Shown here piece by piece: positions 33,293 through 41,457 of a stretch of DNA of 64,000 nucleotides (positions within the stretch are counted from its first letter, which is position 1; each line of letters starts with the position of its first letter). The notes below the pieces were generated by a model. The model searched no databases, had not been told where the DNA came from, and worked only from the letters and a program-made list of their open reading frames with translations. Made by a program: the position numbers and the translations under genes. Origin of the DNA: AP-16 sp046727735 (GTDB taxonomy: Bacteria > Pseudomonadota > Alphaproteobacteria > Rhizobiales > Xanthobacteraceae); assembly GCA_046727735.1 (NCBI GenBank), contig JBKPDF010000017.1, forward strand, positions 78,659 through 142,658, read 5' to 3'.

Positions 33293-34183
33293 CTATTGCG
33301 CGGCGCTGACGAAGAAGCGCTTGGCGGCAGCACGCTGGTTCTCGTAAATCGAGCCCTGGAACGGCGCCGGCGGCAGCGGTACTCGCACCGGAACGTTCGT
33401 CAGGCGCGGCTCGATCGTCGCGCTTCCCAGCACGATCCGGCCGTTGAACTCCTCGAAATTCGCGACCCCCATCAGCGGCCAGGCGTCGGCCGCCGCATAT
33501 TCGTGCAACAGCAGCCGGCGCGGCTTCGACGAAGTGTTGAGCGCCGAGCCGTGTACGAGGCGGGCGTGGTGGATCGTCATCGATCCGGCCTTGCCGGTGA
33601 GCGGCACGGCTTTCGAGTAGTCGAGGCCCTTCAGCTCCGGATCCATCGCGCCGGCGAAATAACCGTCGGCATGGTGATCGTAGACCGGACCTCGATGGGT
33701 GCCGGGCACGACGAGCAGCGGCCCGTTCTGCATGTCGCAGTCGTCGAGATAGAGCCCGGTCGCGAGCACGTCGTCGTTGGTGTGCGGGTAGAATGCCCAG
33801 TCCTGGTGCCATTCGACCGGGGCTCCATAGCCGGCCGATTTCATGTTGAGCTTGGCGCCGTGCAGGCGGATGTTGTCGCCGATGAGCTGCGCCAAAATTC
33901 CGGTGATCCGCGGGCTGCGGGTGAGCTCGGCGAAGAACGGGAAGTGCTTGTGCGGGGTCTTGATGCGCCGCACGCGGGGCCGCTCGGGTGTATGGGATTC
34001 CTCGAGATCGTAGACCTCGGTATGCGTCGTCACCTTTCGGGCGTCAGCCACGATCGCATCGACCGTCCGCCGGATCTCGGCCAGCAGCTCCACATCGAGC
34101 ACGTCCGGCGCGACCACGTATCCGAGCTCGCGGTATTGCTCGACCTGGGCTTTCGTCAGCTTCGGCTGCGTTTTCGTCAGCAT
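33293..34183 (-). CDS. phytanoyl-CoA dioxygenase (PhyH) family Fe(II)/2-oxoglutarate oxygenase
   Basis: 296 residues from MLTKTQPKLTKAQVEQYREL with GAGGAAAC at the start. The iron ligands are readable as His126 and Asp128 (VEWHQDWAFYP) and His211 (RLVHGSALN), with a following arginine (KPRRLLL) for 2-oxoglutarate. The family hydroxylates small molecules, from phytanoyl-CoA to ectoine and antibiotic precursors. It stands alone, so the substrate is unknown. The open frame to 34225 adds 14 residues of unlikely sequence. Confidence 0.92.
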   Translation of the reverse strand: MLTKTQPKLTKAQVEQYRELGYVVAPDVLDVELLAEIRRTVDAIVADARKVTTHTEVYDLEESHTPERPRVRRIKTPHKHFPFFAELTRSPRITGILAQLIGDNIRLHGAKLNMKSAGYGAPVEWHQDWAFYPHTNDDVLATGLYLDDCDMQNGPLLVVPGTHRGPVYDHHADGYFAGAMDPELKGLDYSKAVPLTGKAGSMTIHHARLVHGSALNTSSKPRRLLLHEYAAADAWPLMGVANFEEFNGRIVLGSATIEPRLTNVPVRVPLPPAPFQGSIYENQRAAAKRFFVSAAQ

Positions 34184-34288
34184 GTTTCCTCGCCATGGGA
34201 GTCTTTTCGGCGCGAAGCTCCGCACCGTTTGTCGTTCCGGTAAATATAATGGCCGTGTCGCGCGCGGGCAATTAGTCAGGCCAGTTCC

Positions 34289-34912
34289 TCACCCCGACAC
34301 CGCGAATTTCACTGCGAACAACGCCGCCAGCACGATCACGGCGGCCGAGAGCTGGGAGAAGCGGCCGGCCAACAGCTTCGCCAGCACGTAGGTGATGAAG
34401 CCGAGGCCGATGCCGGTCGCGATCGAATAGGTGAGCGGCATCGTCACGGCGGCGATGACGGCCGGCGCGGATTCGGTGATGTCGTCCCAGTCGATCTCGG
34501 CGAGGCCGCGCGCCATGATGCAAGCGACATAGAGCAGCGCCGCGGCCGACGCATAGGCCGGGATCATGCCGGCGAGCGGCGCGAAGAACAGCGCGAGCAG
34601 GAAGCAGATCGCGACGACGACCGCGGTCAGCCCGGTGCGGCCGCCGGCCGCGACGCCCGCCGCGCTCTCGATGTAGCTCGTCGTCGTCGACGTGCCGATC
34701 AGCGAGCCGAAGATCGCCGCGAAGCTGTCGGAGATCAGCGCCTGCTTCATGCGCGCGAGCTTGCCGTCGCGCATCAACCCGGTGACGCCGATCAGGGTTC
34801 CGGCATTGTCGAACACGTCGACGAACAGGATGCTGAACACGACGATCACGAAGGTGAGCTCGGTCGCGCGCGAGAAATCGAGTTGCAACAGGGTGGGCGC
34901 GAGCGAGGGATT
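34289..34912 (-). pseudogene. 5'-truncated AzgA-type purine/xanthine permease
   Basis: The frame encodes only the C-terminal half, about 200 residues, of an NCS2 AzgA-like permease. The homologous part begins at NPSLAPTLLQLDF (about 34912) and includes VDVFDNAGTLIGV, the GTSTTTSYIESAAGVAAGGR signature, and TYSIATGIGLGF. Family members are about 430 residues, so roughly the first 230, including half the transport core, are missing. No ATG exists at the 5' end; only a TTG at 34888 could start a remnant. The break coincides with the end of the glycosyltransferase gene. Function is most unlikely. Confidence 0.85.
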
Positions 34913-34913
34913 T

Positions 34914-36503
34914 TCACCTCGTCGGCGGCGCGGCGGCAGCCTGCGGGCGGATCATGGCCCAGCCGACCCGATAGAGCGGCAGCCGCCCCTGCACCGGCCG
35001 CTCGAACGAGCGCGGCACTTCGGCGACGAGAGCGGGAAAGCGCGCCTTGATCGCGGCCGGCGGCGCGCCGGTATTGTCGGTGACGTGCCACACCAGGATC
35101 GCGCCTTTTTCCCGGATGTCGGCATCGCTCGCCCACGGCGTCAACTCGGGGCGCTCCGAGAGAAACAGACTCGGCCGGTCCGAAGACGCCATGGCGACAA
35201 GGCCCGCGATCTCCGCATCGCCGGCCACCATGCGCAACGGCGCTCCGGTGCGCCGATGAAACGTGTCGGTGAAGAATTCGCCGATCGCGGCCGCCGGCCG
35301 ATCGACGTCGAAGCCGATCCCGACCGTCCACGGCAAGAGGATCGAGGCGCCGATCACGGTTGCCGGAGGCACCAGCAGCACCGCGAGCCAGGCGCGACCG
35401 AGGACACTCTGCCGGTGCAGCCGGATGACGTCGCCGGCCGCGACGATCACGCCGAGGGCAGTGAGGATGACCGGCGCCCCGATGCCGATCGACGCGGGAT
35501 TTCCGAGCAGCACCGCAAGCAGCGTGCCGACGAGCGGCGGCGCGATCGCGAACGTGTAGACGAATTGTTTTGCGAACGGCGACACCGGCGCGCGCTCGAA
35601 CGAGGGCGCCGCCGAGCGGGGATCGACCGTCAGGCCGCCGGCGACCACGATCAGGACCAGAGCGCCGGCATGGAACGCGAGGAGCCAGGCGATCGACTGC
35701 AGCCAGGCTCCGAGATGTCCGGCGGCGACCAGCAGCCGCGAAGCACTGGGGATCGGCTCGGCCGACGCGGCTCCGGTGCGGTCGATCCAGATCAGGTGCG
35801 GAAACACGATCAGCACCGCGATCATGCCGGCCAGCCACGGCTCGAGGCTCGAAAGGCTGGCGCGCCCGCGCGAGGTCGCCGCCGTGAACAGCGCGAGCAG
35901 CCCCAACAGAATCAATCCCGCATAGGTCGTCAGCAGCAGCAGGCCGAGGTCGAGACCGAGCGCCAGCCAGTAACGGCGCTTGTGTTCGCCGACCGCGCGC
36001 CAATAGTGCAGCAGCGCGAACGCGGTGAGCGGCATCGCCAACACACCCGGACCGAATTCCGGAGTGGGCAGCGAGAAAGCGATGATGCCGGTCATCAGCA
36101 GCACCACCATGACGGCATGGTGCGCACCGACGATCGTCCGGGCGAGCGTGAATACCGCCCAGAAGCTCGCGACCACGCAGGCCTGAGACAAAACATAGAT
36201 GCCGAACAGACGATGGCCGCACAGATCGAAGGCGATCTCCGCAAGCCAGTTGGCGAGCGGCGGCCCCAGGCGGGAGCCCGCCACCCATTCGTGACCGGCG
36301 GCGAGGACGAACGGCACATTGCCGGGCGGCGCCGAGTAGGTCAGCGTTGGGACGATGATCCAGAGCGCGGCCTGCGCCAGCGTCGCCACCCAGAACAGCA
36401 GCTCCGGTCGCGAGCGCAGCAATTCGACGAGCAGCGAAACATAGAGCATGTGCCCGGACGTGACCGGGCGGGCGCCGATGGTTTCGCTGGACAGAGAACT
36501 CAT
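34914..36503 (-). CDS. membrane glycosyltransferase, GT39/ArnT-like
   Basis: 529 residues with about ten to twelve hydrophobic helices. Early features fit GT-C dolichol-phosphate-mannose-type transferases: a first luminal loop with the acidic/aromatic EWVAGSRLGPPLANWLAEIAF, then a helix FGIYVLSQACVVASFWAVFTL and PEFGPGVLAMPLTAFALLHYW. The start MSSLSSETIGARPVTSGHML at 36503 is preferred to longer in-frame options that overlap the rnhB end. GT39 enzymes move a sugar from a polyprenyl carrier to protein or lipid A. The acceptor is unknown. Its 3' end meets the truncated permease. Confidence 0.85.
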   Translation of the reverse strand: MSSLSSETIGARPVTSGHMLYVSLLVELLRSRPELLFWVATLAQAALWIIVPTLTYSAPPGNVPFVLAAGHEWVAGSRLGPPLANWLAEIAFDLCGHRLFGIYVLSQACVVASFWAVFTLARTIVGAHHAVMVVLLMTGIIAFSLPTPEFGPGVLAMPLTAFALLHYWRAVGEHKRRYWLALGLDLGLLLLTTYAGLILLGLLALFTAATSRGRASLSSLEPWLAGMIAVLIVFPHLIWIDRTGAASAEPIPSASRLLVAAGHLGAWLQSIAWLLAFHAGALVLIVVAGGLTVDPRSAAPSFERAPVSPFAKQFVYTFAIAPPLVGTLLAVLLGNPASIGIGAPVILTALGVIVAAGDVIRLHRQSVLGRAWLAVLLVPPATVIGASILLPWTVGIGFDVDRPAAAIGEFFTDTFHRRTGAPLRMVAGDAEIAGLVAMASSDRPSLFLSERPELTPWASDADIREKGAILVWHVTDNTGAPPAAIKARFPALVAEVPRSFERPVQGRLPLYRVGWAMIRPQAAAAPPTR

Positions 36504-36538
36504 GCGCGCTGCTTTAGCCCGCACATATCCCGGCGCGA

Positions 36539-37237
36539 CTACAGAGGCAATTCCGGTGGCGCTTCCTCGGCCGCCACGACGAGCCCCAACAGCTGCGCGA
36601 CCGGCGCGAAGCTGCGCCGATGGTGGATCGTGGGCCCGAGCTTCGACAGCGCCTCGAAATGCTCGGGGACGCTGTAGCCCATGTGCCGCTCGAACCCATA
36701 ACCGGGATGGGCCAGTCCGAGGCGGGCCATGAGGCGGTCGCGGGTCACCTTGGCGACGATCGAGGCCGCGGCGATCGAGGCGACGAGGCCGTCGCCGCCG
36801 ATCACTGCTTCGCAATCGCAGGGCACCGCGATGCGATCACAACCGTCGACGAATACGAGCCGCGGCCTGACCGGCAGTGCGCGCACGGCGCGCGCGAGCG
36901 CCCACAACGAGGCTTGGCGAATGTTGTCGCAGTCGATCCGGGTCGGCGGGGCGAACGCTACCGCCACCTGGGCGCTGGCGCAGATCTTCAGATAGAGCTT
37001 CTCGCGCTCGTCGGGCGTTAGCTTCTTGGAATCGTTGAGCCCGCGCGGGACGCGGGCCGGATCGAGAATGACCGCTGCCGCCACCACCGGCCCGGCGAGC
37101 GGCCCCCTCCCGGCCTCGTCGCAGCCAGCCACCGGCGCAGCGCCGCGGTTGATCGCGCGCCGCTCGCGACGGAACGTCGGGCGGATGTCGGCTTCGGGCA
37201 GGGGCAGGCGCGGCGCGCTCGCGGTGGTGCGACTCAT
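36539..37237 (-). CDS. rnhB: ribonuclease HII
   Basis: 232 residues. It removes ribonucleotides from DNA and RNA from RNA-DNA hybrids. The catalytic block GCDEAGRGPLAGPVVAAAVI contains the D-E-G pair, DSKKL follows, and a further acidic residue lies in LVFVDGC with AAASIVAKVTRD and the C-terminal HMGY..PEHFEAL. I use the ATG at 37237; an in-frame ATG at 37261 would add eight residues. Neither has a strong binding site. It lies 35 bp downstream of nothing shared and just upstream of the glycosyltransferase on the same strand. Confidence 0.96.
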   Translation of the reverse strand: MSRTTASAPRLPLPEADIRPTFRRERRAINRGAAPVAGCDEAGRGPLAGPVVAAAVILDPARVPRGLNDSKKLTPDEREKLYLKICASAQVAVAFAPPTRIDCDNIRQASLWALARAVRALPVRPRLVFVDGCDRIAVPCDCEAVIGGDGLVASIAAASIVAKVTRDRLMARLGLAHPGYGFERHMGYSVPEHFEALSKLGPTIHHRRSFAPVAQLLGLVVAAEEAPPELPL

Positions 37238-37314
37238 GCGCCGCCATGTTGGCGGGCGCAATGCGGCGAGGCAATGGCGGGATCAGGGGACAGAAGTCAG
37301 AGGTCAGGAACATA

Positions 37315-37387
37315 GTAGGGTGGGCTGAGCACAGCAAAGCCCACCATCGTCCGGTGGGCACGCGCTTTTGCGCTTTGCCCACCCTAC
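37315..37387. repeat. palindromic intergenic repeat, family D
   Basis: The ends are an 11-bp perfect inverted repeat, GTAGGGTGGGC (37315-37325) and GCCCACCCTAC (37377-37387). Between them are GCAAAGCCCACC and GGTGGGCACGC, so the element can fold into a cruciform with internal stems. This type is common between genes in Bradyrhizobium-like genomes. Only one copy is seen in this window. Confidence 0.85.
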
Positions 37388-37422
37388 GGCTGATTTCTGA
37401 ACTCAGGCGTCCGCCCCCCTGG

Positions 37423-38559
37423 TCAGAACAGATCGAGCTGCACCGCGGCCGGGCGCGGCGGGCGGAAATGCTCGGTCGTCAGTTCGCTCTCGCGCTCGTT
37501 GAGCCCGAGCTTCTCGCAGGCCATCTCGAAGCGCCGGCCGATCATCCACGCATAGGGCCCGGAGCCGGTCTGGCGCAGGCCCCAAGTGGAATCGTAGTCC
37601 TTGCCGCCGCGCATCTCGCGGATCAGCTTGAACACGTGGCGGTGACGATCGGGGAAACTCGCCATCAGCCATTCGCGGAAGAGATCGCGCACTTCGAGCG
37701 GGAGCCGCAGGATCACGTAGCCTGCGCCTTGCACGCCCGCGGCGGCCGCGGCATCGAGGATGCGTTCGATCTCGGCATCGTTGATCGCCAGAATGATCGG
37801 CGCGACCAGAACCGCGGTCGGAATTCCGGCGGCCGAGAGTTGCCGCAAGGTTTCCAGCCGCCGCGAGGGCGTTGCCGCGCGAGGCTCCATGGTGCGCGCG
37901 AGCTTGGCATCGAGCGTCGTCACCGAGACCGCGACCTTGGCCAGATTGCGCCGCGCCATCCGCGCGAGGATATCGATGTCGCGCAACACCAGCGCCGATT
38001 TCGTGACGATCGCGACCGGGTGCGAGGCGCGCTCCAGCACTTCGAGAATTCCGCGCATGATCTGATAGCGGCGGTCGATCGGCTGATACGGATCGGTGTT
38101 GGTGCCGATCGCGATGGTGCGCGGCTGATAGTTCGGCGCGGAGAGTTCGCGTTCCAGCAGCTCGGGAGCGTCGGGCTTCGCGAACAACTTGGATTCGAAG
38201 TCGAGCCCGGGCGAGAGCCCCAGATAGGCGTGGGTCGGCCGCGCGAAACAATAGACGCAGCCGTGCTCGCAGCCGCGATAGGGATTGATCGAGCGGTCGA
38301 AGCCGATGTCCGGGGAGTCGTTGCGGGTGATGATCTTGCGCGTCGCATCGATCGTCACGCTGGTGGCGAACGGCGGCAGTTCCTCGAGGCTCTGCCAGCC
38401 GTCGTCGAAGGCGAACCGCGCCTTCGGCTCATAGCGCCCGGTCGCGTTCGACAGCGCACCGCGGCCGCGCCGGCGGTCGCGCTCGACGGCCGGGGAGAAA
38501 TCGTCCGCGTACGCCTCCGTGCGCGCCGGGATCTTCTGCAGTGCGGAGGAGCGAGCCAT
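37423..38559 (-). CDS. PA0069-family radical SAM protein (SplB-like)
   Basis: 378 residues from MARSSALQKIPARTEAYADD. The cluster motif is RGCEHGCVYCFARP (CxxxCxxC) in the context INPYRGCEHGC, as in the PA0069/spore-photoproduct-lyase-like group. Later conserved parts are AIGTNTDPYQPIDRRYQIMR and WGLRQTGSGPYAW. It would use a [4Fe-4S] cluster and S-adenosylmethionine to start radical chemistry; the target is unknown, with DNA or tRNA suggested for relatives. It is divergent from the MarR-GNAT gene with a short shared control region. Confidence 0.9.
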   Translation of the reverse strand: MARSSALQKIPARTEAYADDFSPAVERDRRRGRGALSNATGRYEPKARFAFDDGWQSLEELPPFATSVTIDATRKIITRNDSPDIGFDRSINPYRGCEHGCVYCFARPTHAYLGLSPGLDFESKLFAKPDAPELLERELSAPNYQPRTIAIGTNTDPYQPIDRRYQIMRGILEVLERASHPVAIVTKSALVLRDIDILARMARRNLAKVAVSVTTLDAKLARTMEPRAATPSRRLETLRQLSAAGIPTAVLVAPIILAINDAEIERILDAAAAAGVQGAGYVILRLPLEVRDLFREWLMASFPDRHRHVFKLIREMRGGKDYDSTWGLRQTGSGPYAWMIGRRFEMACEKLGLNERESELTTEHFRPPRPAAVQLDLF

Positions 38560-38621
38560 GGCGGCAAAGTACCTCACTGGTAAGAACGAAACAAGAACAA
38601 CTTCGTTCCCGAGTGGATTGA

Positions 38622-38634
38622 TTGACTTTGTCAA
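38622..38634. promoter_or_regulatory. perfect 13-bp palindrome in the divergent control region
   Basis: TTGACTTTGTCAA is a perfect inverted repeat (TTGAC, 3-bp centre, GTCAA) located 50 bp upstream of the MarR-GNAT start and 62 bp upstream of the radical SAM start. TTGAC on either strand also resembles a -35 element. MarR proteins often repress their own gene by binding such sites, so this is a candidate operator. Binding is inferred from position and symmetry. Confidence 0.5.
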
Positions 38635-38683
38635 CTATCGGCCGGAATATCCGGGAAAGACGGCGCACGGAGGGTCGATATCG

Positions 38684-39610
38684 ATGGCAATCGGCTTAGA
38701 GCGCGATATTGCAGCGGTGCGGCAGTTCAACCGCTTCTACACACGCCAGATCGGGGTGCTCGAGGAGCGGCTGCTCGAGACGCCGTTCTCGCTGACGGAA
38801 TCCCGGGTGCTCTACGAGCTCGCCAATCGGCCCGCCCCGACCGCAAGCGAGCTCGCCAAGGATCTGGGCATCGATCCCGGCTATTTGAGCCGAATCCTGC
38901 GCGGATTCGAATCGCGCGGTTTCCTCGCCCGCACCCCCTCCGACAGCGACGGCCGCCAGGCGCATCTCGAGCTCACGAACGCGGGCCGCGAAGCGTTCCA
39001 TCCGCTCGATGAGCGCTCCCGCGAGGCGGTGGCGGCTATGCTGCACGACCTCGGCGCGGCCCAGCAGCAGCGGCTGATCGCGGCGATGGGCTCGATCGAG
39101 GCGGCGCTTGGCGCTCGCGCGAGCGGGAACGCAGCTTATGTGCTGCGCGCGCCTCGGCCCGGCGACATGGGCTGGGTCGTGAGCCGGCATGGCGCGCTCT
39201 ATGCGGAAGAATACGGCTGGAATCTCGAATTCGAGGGGATGGTCGCGGAGATCGTCGCCGCCTTCGTCAAGAATTTCGATGCGGCGCGCGAACGCTGCTG
39301 GATCACGGAAATCGCCGGGGAGCCGGTCGGCTCGGTGTACGTAGTCGAGCACTCCGACGAGATCGCCAAACTCCGATTGCTGCTGGTCGAGCCGCACGCG
39401 CGCGGGCTCGGCATCGGCGCGCGGCTCGTCGACGAATGCATCCGCTTCTCGCGCGCGACCGGATACAAGGCGCTCACGTTGTGGACCAACCACGTGCTGC
39501 ATGCGGCGCGCCACATCTACGAGCGCGCGGGCTTCCGCCTCGTGAAAGAGGAGAAGCACCGGATGTTCGGCCCGGAGCTGATCGGGCAGACCTGGGACTT
39601 GACGCTGTAG
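38684..39610 (+). CDS. MarR winged-helix / GNAT acetyltransferase fusion
   Basis: 308 residues. Residues about 10-145 form a MarR DNA-binding domain (FSLTESRVLYEL, SELAKDLGIDPGYLSRILRG, wing with DGRQAHLELT). Residues about 150-308 form a GNAT fold with the acetyl-CoA loop ARGLGIGARLVD (239-250) and the C-terminal YERAGFRLVKEE. The combination is a known two-domain architecture and suggests a regulator controlled by, or coupled to, acetylation of a small molecule. ATG 38684 follows GGAGGG at ten bases. The frame is open to 38519 but overlaps the divergent gene. Confidence 0.93.
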   Translation: MAIGLERDIAAVRQFNRFYTRQIGVLEERLLETPFSLTESRVLYELANRPAPTASELAKDLGIDPGYLSRILRGFESRGFLARTPSDSDGRQAHLELTNAGREAFHPLDERSREAVAAMLHDLGAAQQQRLIAAMGSIEAALGARASGNAAYVLRAPRPGDMGWVVSRHGALYAEEYGWNLEFEGMVAEIVAAFVKNFDAARERCWITEIAGEPVGSVYVVEHSDEIAKLRLLLVEPHARGLGIGARLVDECIRFSRATGYKALTLWTNHVLHAARHIYERAGFRLVKEEKHRMFGPELIGQTWDLTL

Positions 39611-39623
39611 CGTCATTCAGCGT

Positions 39624-39700
39624 GTCATCGCCCGGCTTGTCCGGGCGACCCAGTAATCACCGGGGTTACTGGGTGGCCCGCCTCCGCGGGGGCCATGACG
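39624..39700. repeat. dispersed palindromic repeat, family B, copy 2
   Basis: Starts GTCATCGCCCGGCTTGTCCG and ends GGGGGCCATGAC. It holds the arms CCCAGTAA and TTACTGGG around CACCGGGG, and the GTCAT / ATGAC ends. It is the reverse-oriented relative of 10441-10582 with a shorter centre. It separates the convergent MarR-GNAT and moaB genes. Confidence 0.85.
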
Positions 39701-39714
39701 GAGTTGTTTGTTTA

Positions 39715-40257
39715 TCATCCCCGGCGCAGATGCTCGTCGAGCCTCGGCATGATCTCCACGAAATTGCACGGCCGGTAACGGTAATCGAGCTGATATTTCA
39801 GGATCTCGTCCCAGGCATCGCGGCAGGCGCCGGGCGAGCCGGGCAGACAGAAGACATAGGTGGAATTGGCAAGGCCTGCGGTGACCCGCGTCTGCACGGT
39901 CGAGGTACCGATCTTAGGAAAGCTCACCATGTGGAACACCGCAGAAAAGCCCTCCATGCGCTTCTCGAACAAGGGCTCGACGGCTTCCGGCGTCACGTCG
40001 CGGCCGGTGAATCCGGTTCCCCCCGTGGTGATGACGACGTCGATCGACGGATCGGCGATCCAGCGGCGCACTTGCGCGCGTATTGCTTCGGCATCGTCGG
40101 GCACGATGCCGCGGTCCGCGAGCTTGTGACCCGTGGACCGAATCCGATCCACGAGCGTTGCGCCGGATTTGTCGTCGGCGAGCTCGCGCGTGTCGGAAAC
40201 CGTCAGCACCGCGAACGACAGCGGCACGAACGGTCTCGTCTCGTCCACCCCCGGCAT
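39715..40257 (-). CDS. moaB: molybdenum cofactor biosynthesis protein B
   Basis: 180 residues, a MogA/MoaB-type molybdopterin adenylyltransferase-like fold. Key segments are FAVLTVSDTRELADDKSG, VITTGGTGFTGRDVTPEAV (the substrate loop) and FCLPGSPGACRDAWDEIL. It acts late in molybdenum cofactor assembly, which the sulfite-oxidase-family enzyme at 21963 would need. The start at 40257 follows GAGGATCCG. The frame is open far upstream to 40668, but there it overlaps the zinc peptidase gene in another frame. Confidence 0.93.
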   Translation of the reverse strand: MPGVDETRPFVPLSFAVLTVSDTRELADDKSGATLVDRIRSTGHKLADRGIVPDDAEAIRAQVRRWIADPSIDVVITTGGTGFTGRDVTPEAVEPLFEKRMEGFSAVFHMVSFPKIGTSTVQTRVTAGLANSTYVFCLPGSPGACRDAWDEILKYQLDYRYRPCNFVEIMPRLDEHLRRG

Positions 40258-40265
40258 CGGATCCT

Positions 40266-41180
40266 CTAAAGCTGCGCGCCGCGGAAGGTGTTGCAGCTTG
40301 CGACCGTGCCGCCCTTGAGCCCGGTATCGAACCAGCGCATGCGCTGCTCCGAGGAGCCGTGAGTGAACGCGTCGGGCACGACGTAGCCCTGCGCCTGCCG
40401 CTGCAGGCGGTCGTCGCCGATCGCCGCCGCGGTTTTCAGCGCCGCCTCGACGTCGCCGGGCTCGACGAATTTCCAGCGTTGCTGCGAGCGGTTGGCCCAC
40501 ACCCCGGCGAGGCAATCGGCCTGCAGCTCGACCTGGACCTGCAGATGATTCGCCTCGACCTTGCCGACCGAGTGCTGGCGCTGCTGCACCTTCGGCAGGA
40601 TGCCGAGGAGATTTTGCACGTGATGCCCGACCTCGTGGGCGATCACATAGGCCTGCGCGAACTCGCAAGCCTTGCTGTTGTCACAGCCGCGGAACCGGCG
40701 CTGCAAGTCGCGGAAGAAGGAAGTGTCGAGATAAACCCGCTGGTCGTTCGGACAATAGAACGGCCCCATGGCCGCGCGCGCGAAGCCGCAGGCCGAACGG
40801 GTCGAGCCGGAAAACATCACGAGCGTGGGGGCGCGGTAGCGGCCGCCCTCTTGCTGAAAGATATCCCGCCAAACCACCTCGGTGCTGCCGAGCACGGCGG
40901 AGACGAACTGGCCGGTGCGGTCGCTCGGCGCGCCCGTCTGGGCCGGCGCGCGATAGGGCGTGTGATAGGAGTGGCCGCCGCCGCCCAGAATCTCGGCGCC
41001 GCCGATCAGGAGCCGGGGATCGATGCCGAGCGCCCAGCCGACGAGGCCGAGCACCACGAGGGTGCCGATCCCCATGCCGCCGGTGCCGATCGGGAACCCG
41101 AAGCCCCCGCCGCCGTAGCCGCTCTCCTCGCCGCGGCGATCTTCTATGTTCTCGCTCTGCGGCAGATCATCCCAGCGCAT
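40266..41180 (-). CDS. neutral zinc metallopeptidase (YpfJ/DUF-type, membrane-anchored)
   Basis: 304 residues starting MRWDDLPQSENIEDRRG with GGGAG eight bases upstream. A glycine-rich linker and one membrane helix (about 38-53, GIGTLVVLGLVGWALG) precede a domain containing FYCPNDQRVYLDTSFF, the zinc motif AYVIAHEVGHHVQN and ELQADCLAGVW, where the acidic residues supply the third ligand. This is the zinc_peptidase family of YpfJ. The active site would face the periplasm. Its last bases lie 8 bp from the moaB start, so both may share a transcript. Confidence 0.92.
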   Translation of the reverse strand: MRWDDLPQSENIEDRRGEESGYGGGGFGFPIGTGGMGIGTLVVLGLVGWALGIDPRLLIGGAEILGGGGHSYHTPYRAPAQTGAPSDRTGQFVSAVLGSTEVVWRDIFQQEGGRYRAPTLVMFSGSTRSACGFARAAMGPFYCPNDQRVYLDTSFFRDLQRRFRGCDNSKACEFAQAYVIAHEVGHHVQNLLGILPKVQQRQHSVGKVEANHLQVQVELQADCLAGVWANRSQQRWKFVEPGDVEAALKTAAAIGDDRLQRQAQGYVVPDAFTHGSSEQRMRWFDTGLKGGTVASCNTFRGAQL

Positions 41181-41354
41181 CGGTGGCTCCCGTCGATGCA
41201 GCATTTGCAGCCCGGATGCAGCGGGCGTGAGCCGCGCAATCCGGGAACGCAATCCCCCGATTTCGCGCGCGCTTCACGGGCGCTCCATCCGGGCCACGGC
41301 ATTCCGGTTCATCCATATAGGTTCCGCGCGCGGCGGCGCCATCCTGTTCGGCGC

Positions 41355-41369
41355 TTAAGTTCATCTTTA
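41355..41369. promoter_or_regulatory. CtrA-like site upstream of ccrM
   Basis: TTAA (41355-41358), seven bases, then TTTA (41366-41369) matches the CtrA consensus TTAA-N7-TTAA with one mismatch, about 90 bp before the ccrM start. In Caulobacter CtrA activates ccrM. A GAGTC sequence (a GANTC methylation site) also lies at 41464-41468, directly after the start codon. Regulation here is inferred from these two matches. Confidence 0.45.
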
Positions 41370-41457
41370 CCTTGAGCGGCGATGATGCCGGCCGTCGGTT
41401 GGAAGGTCTCGCGTCGCCGACCGCGTTCCGAGTGATAGAGTACCGAGTTCTCTGGTC

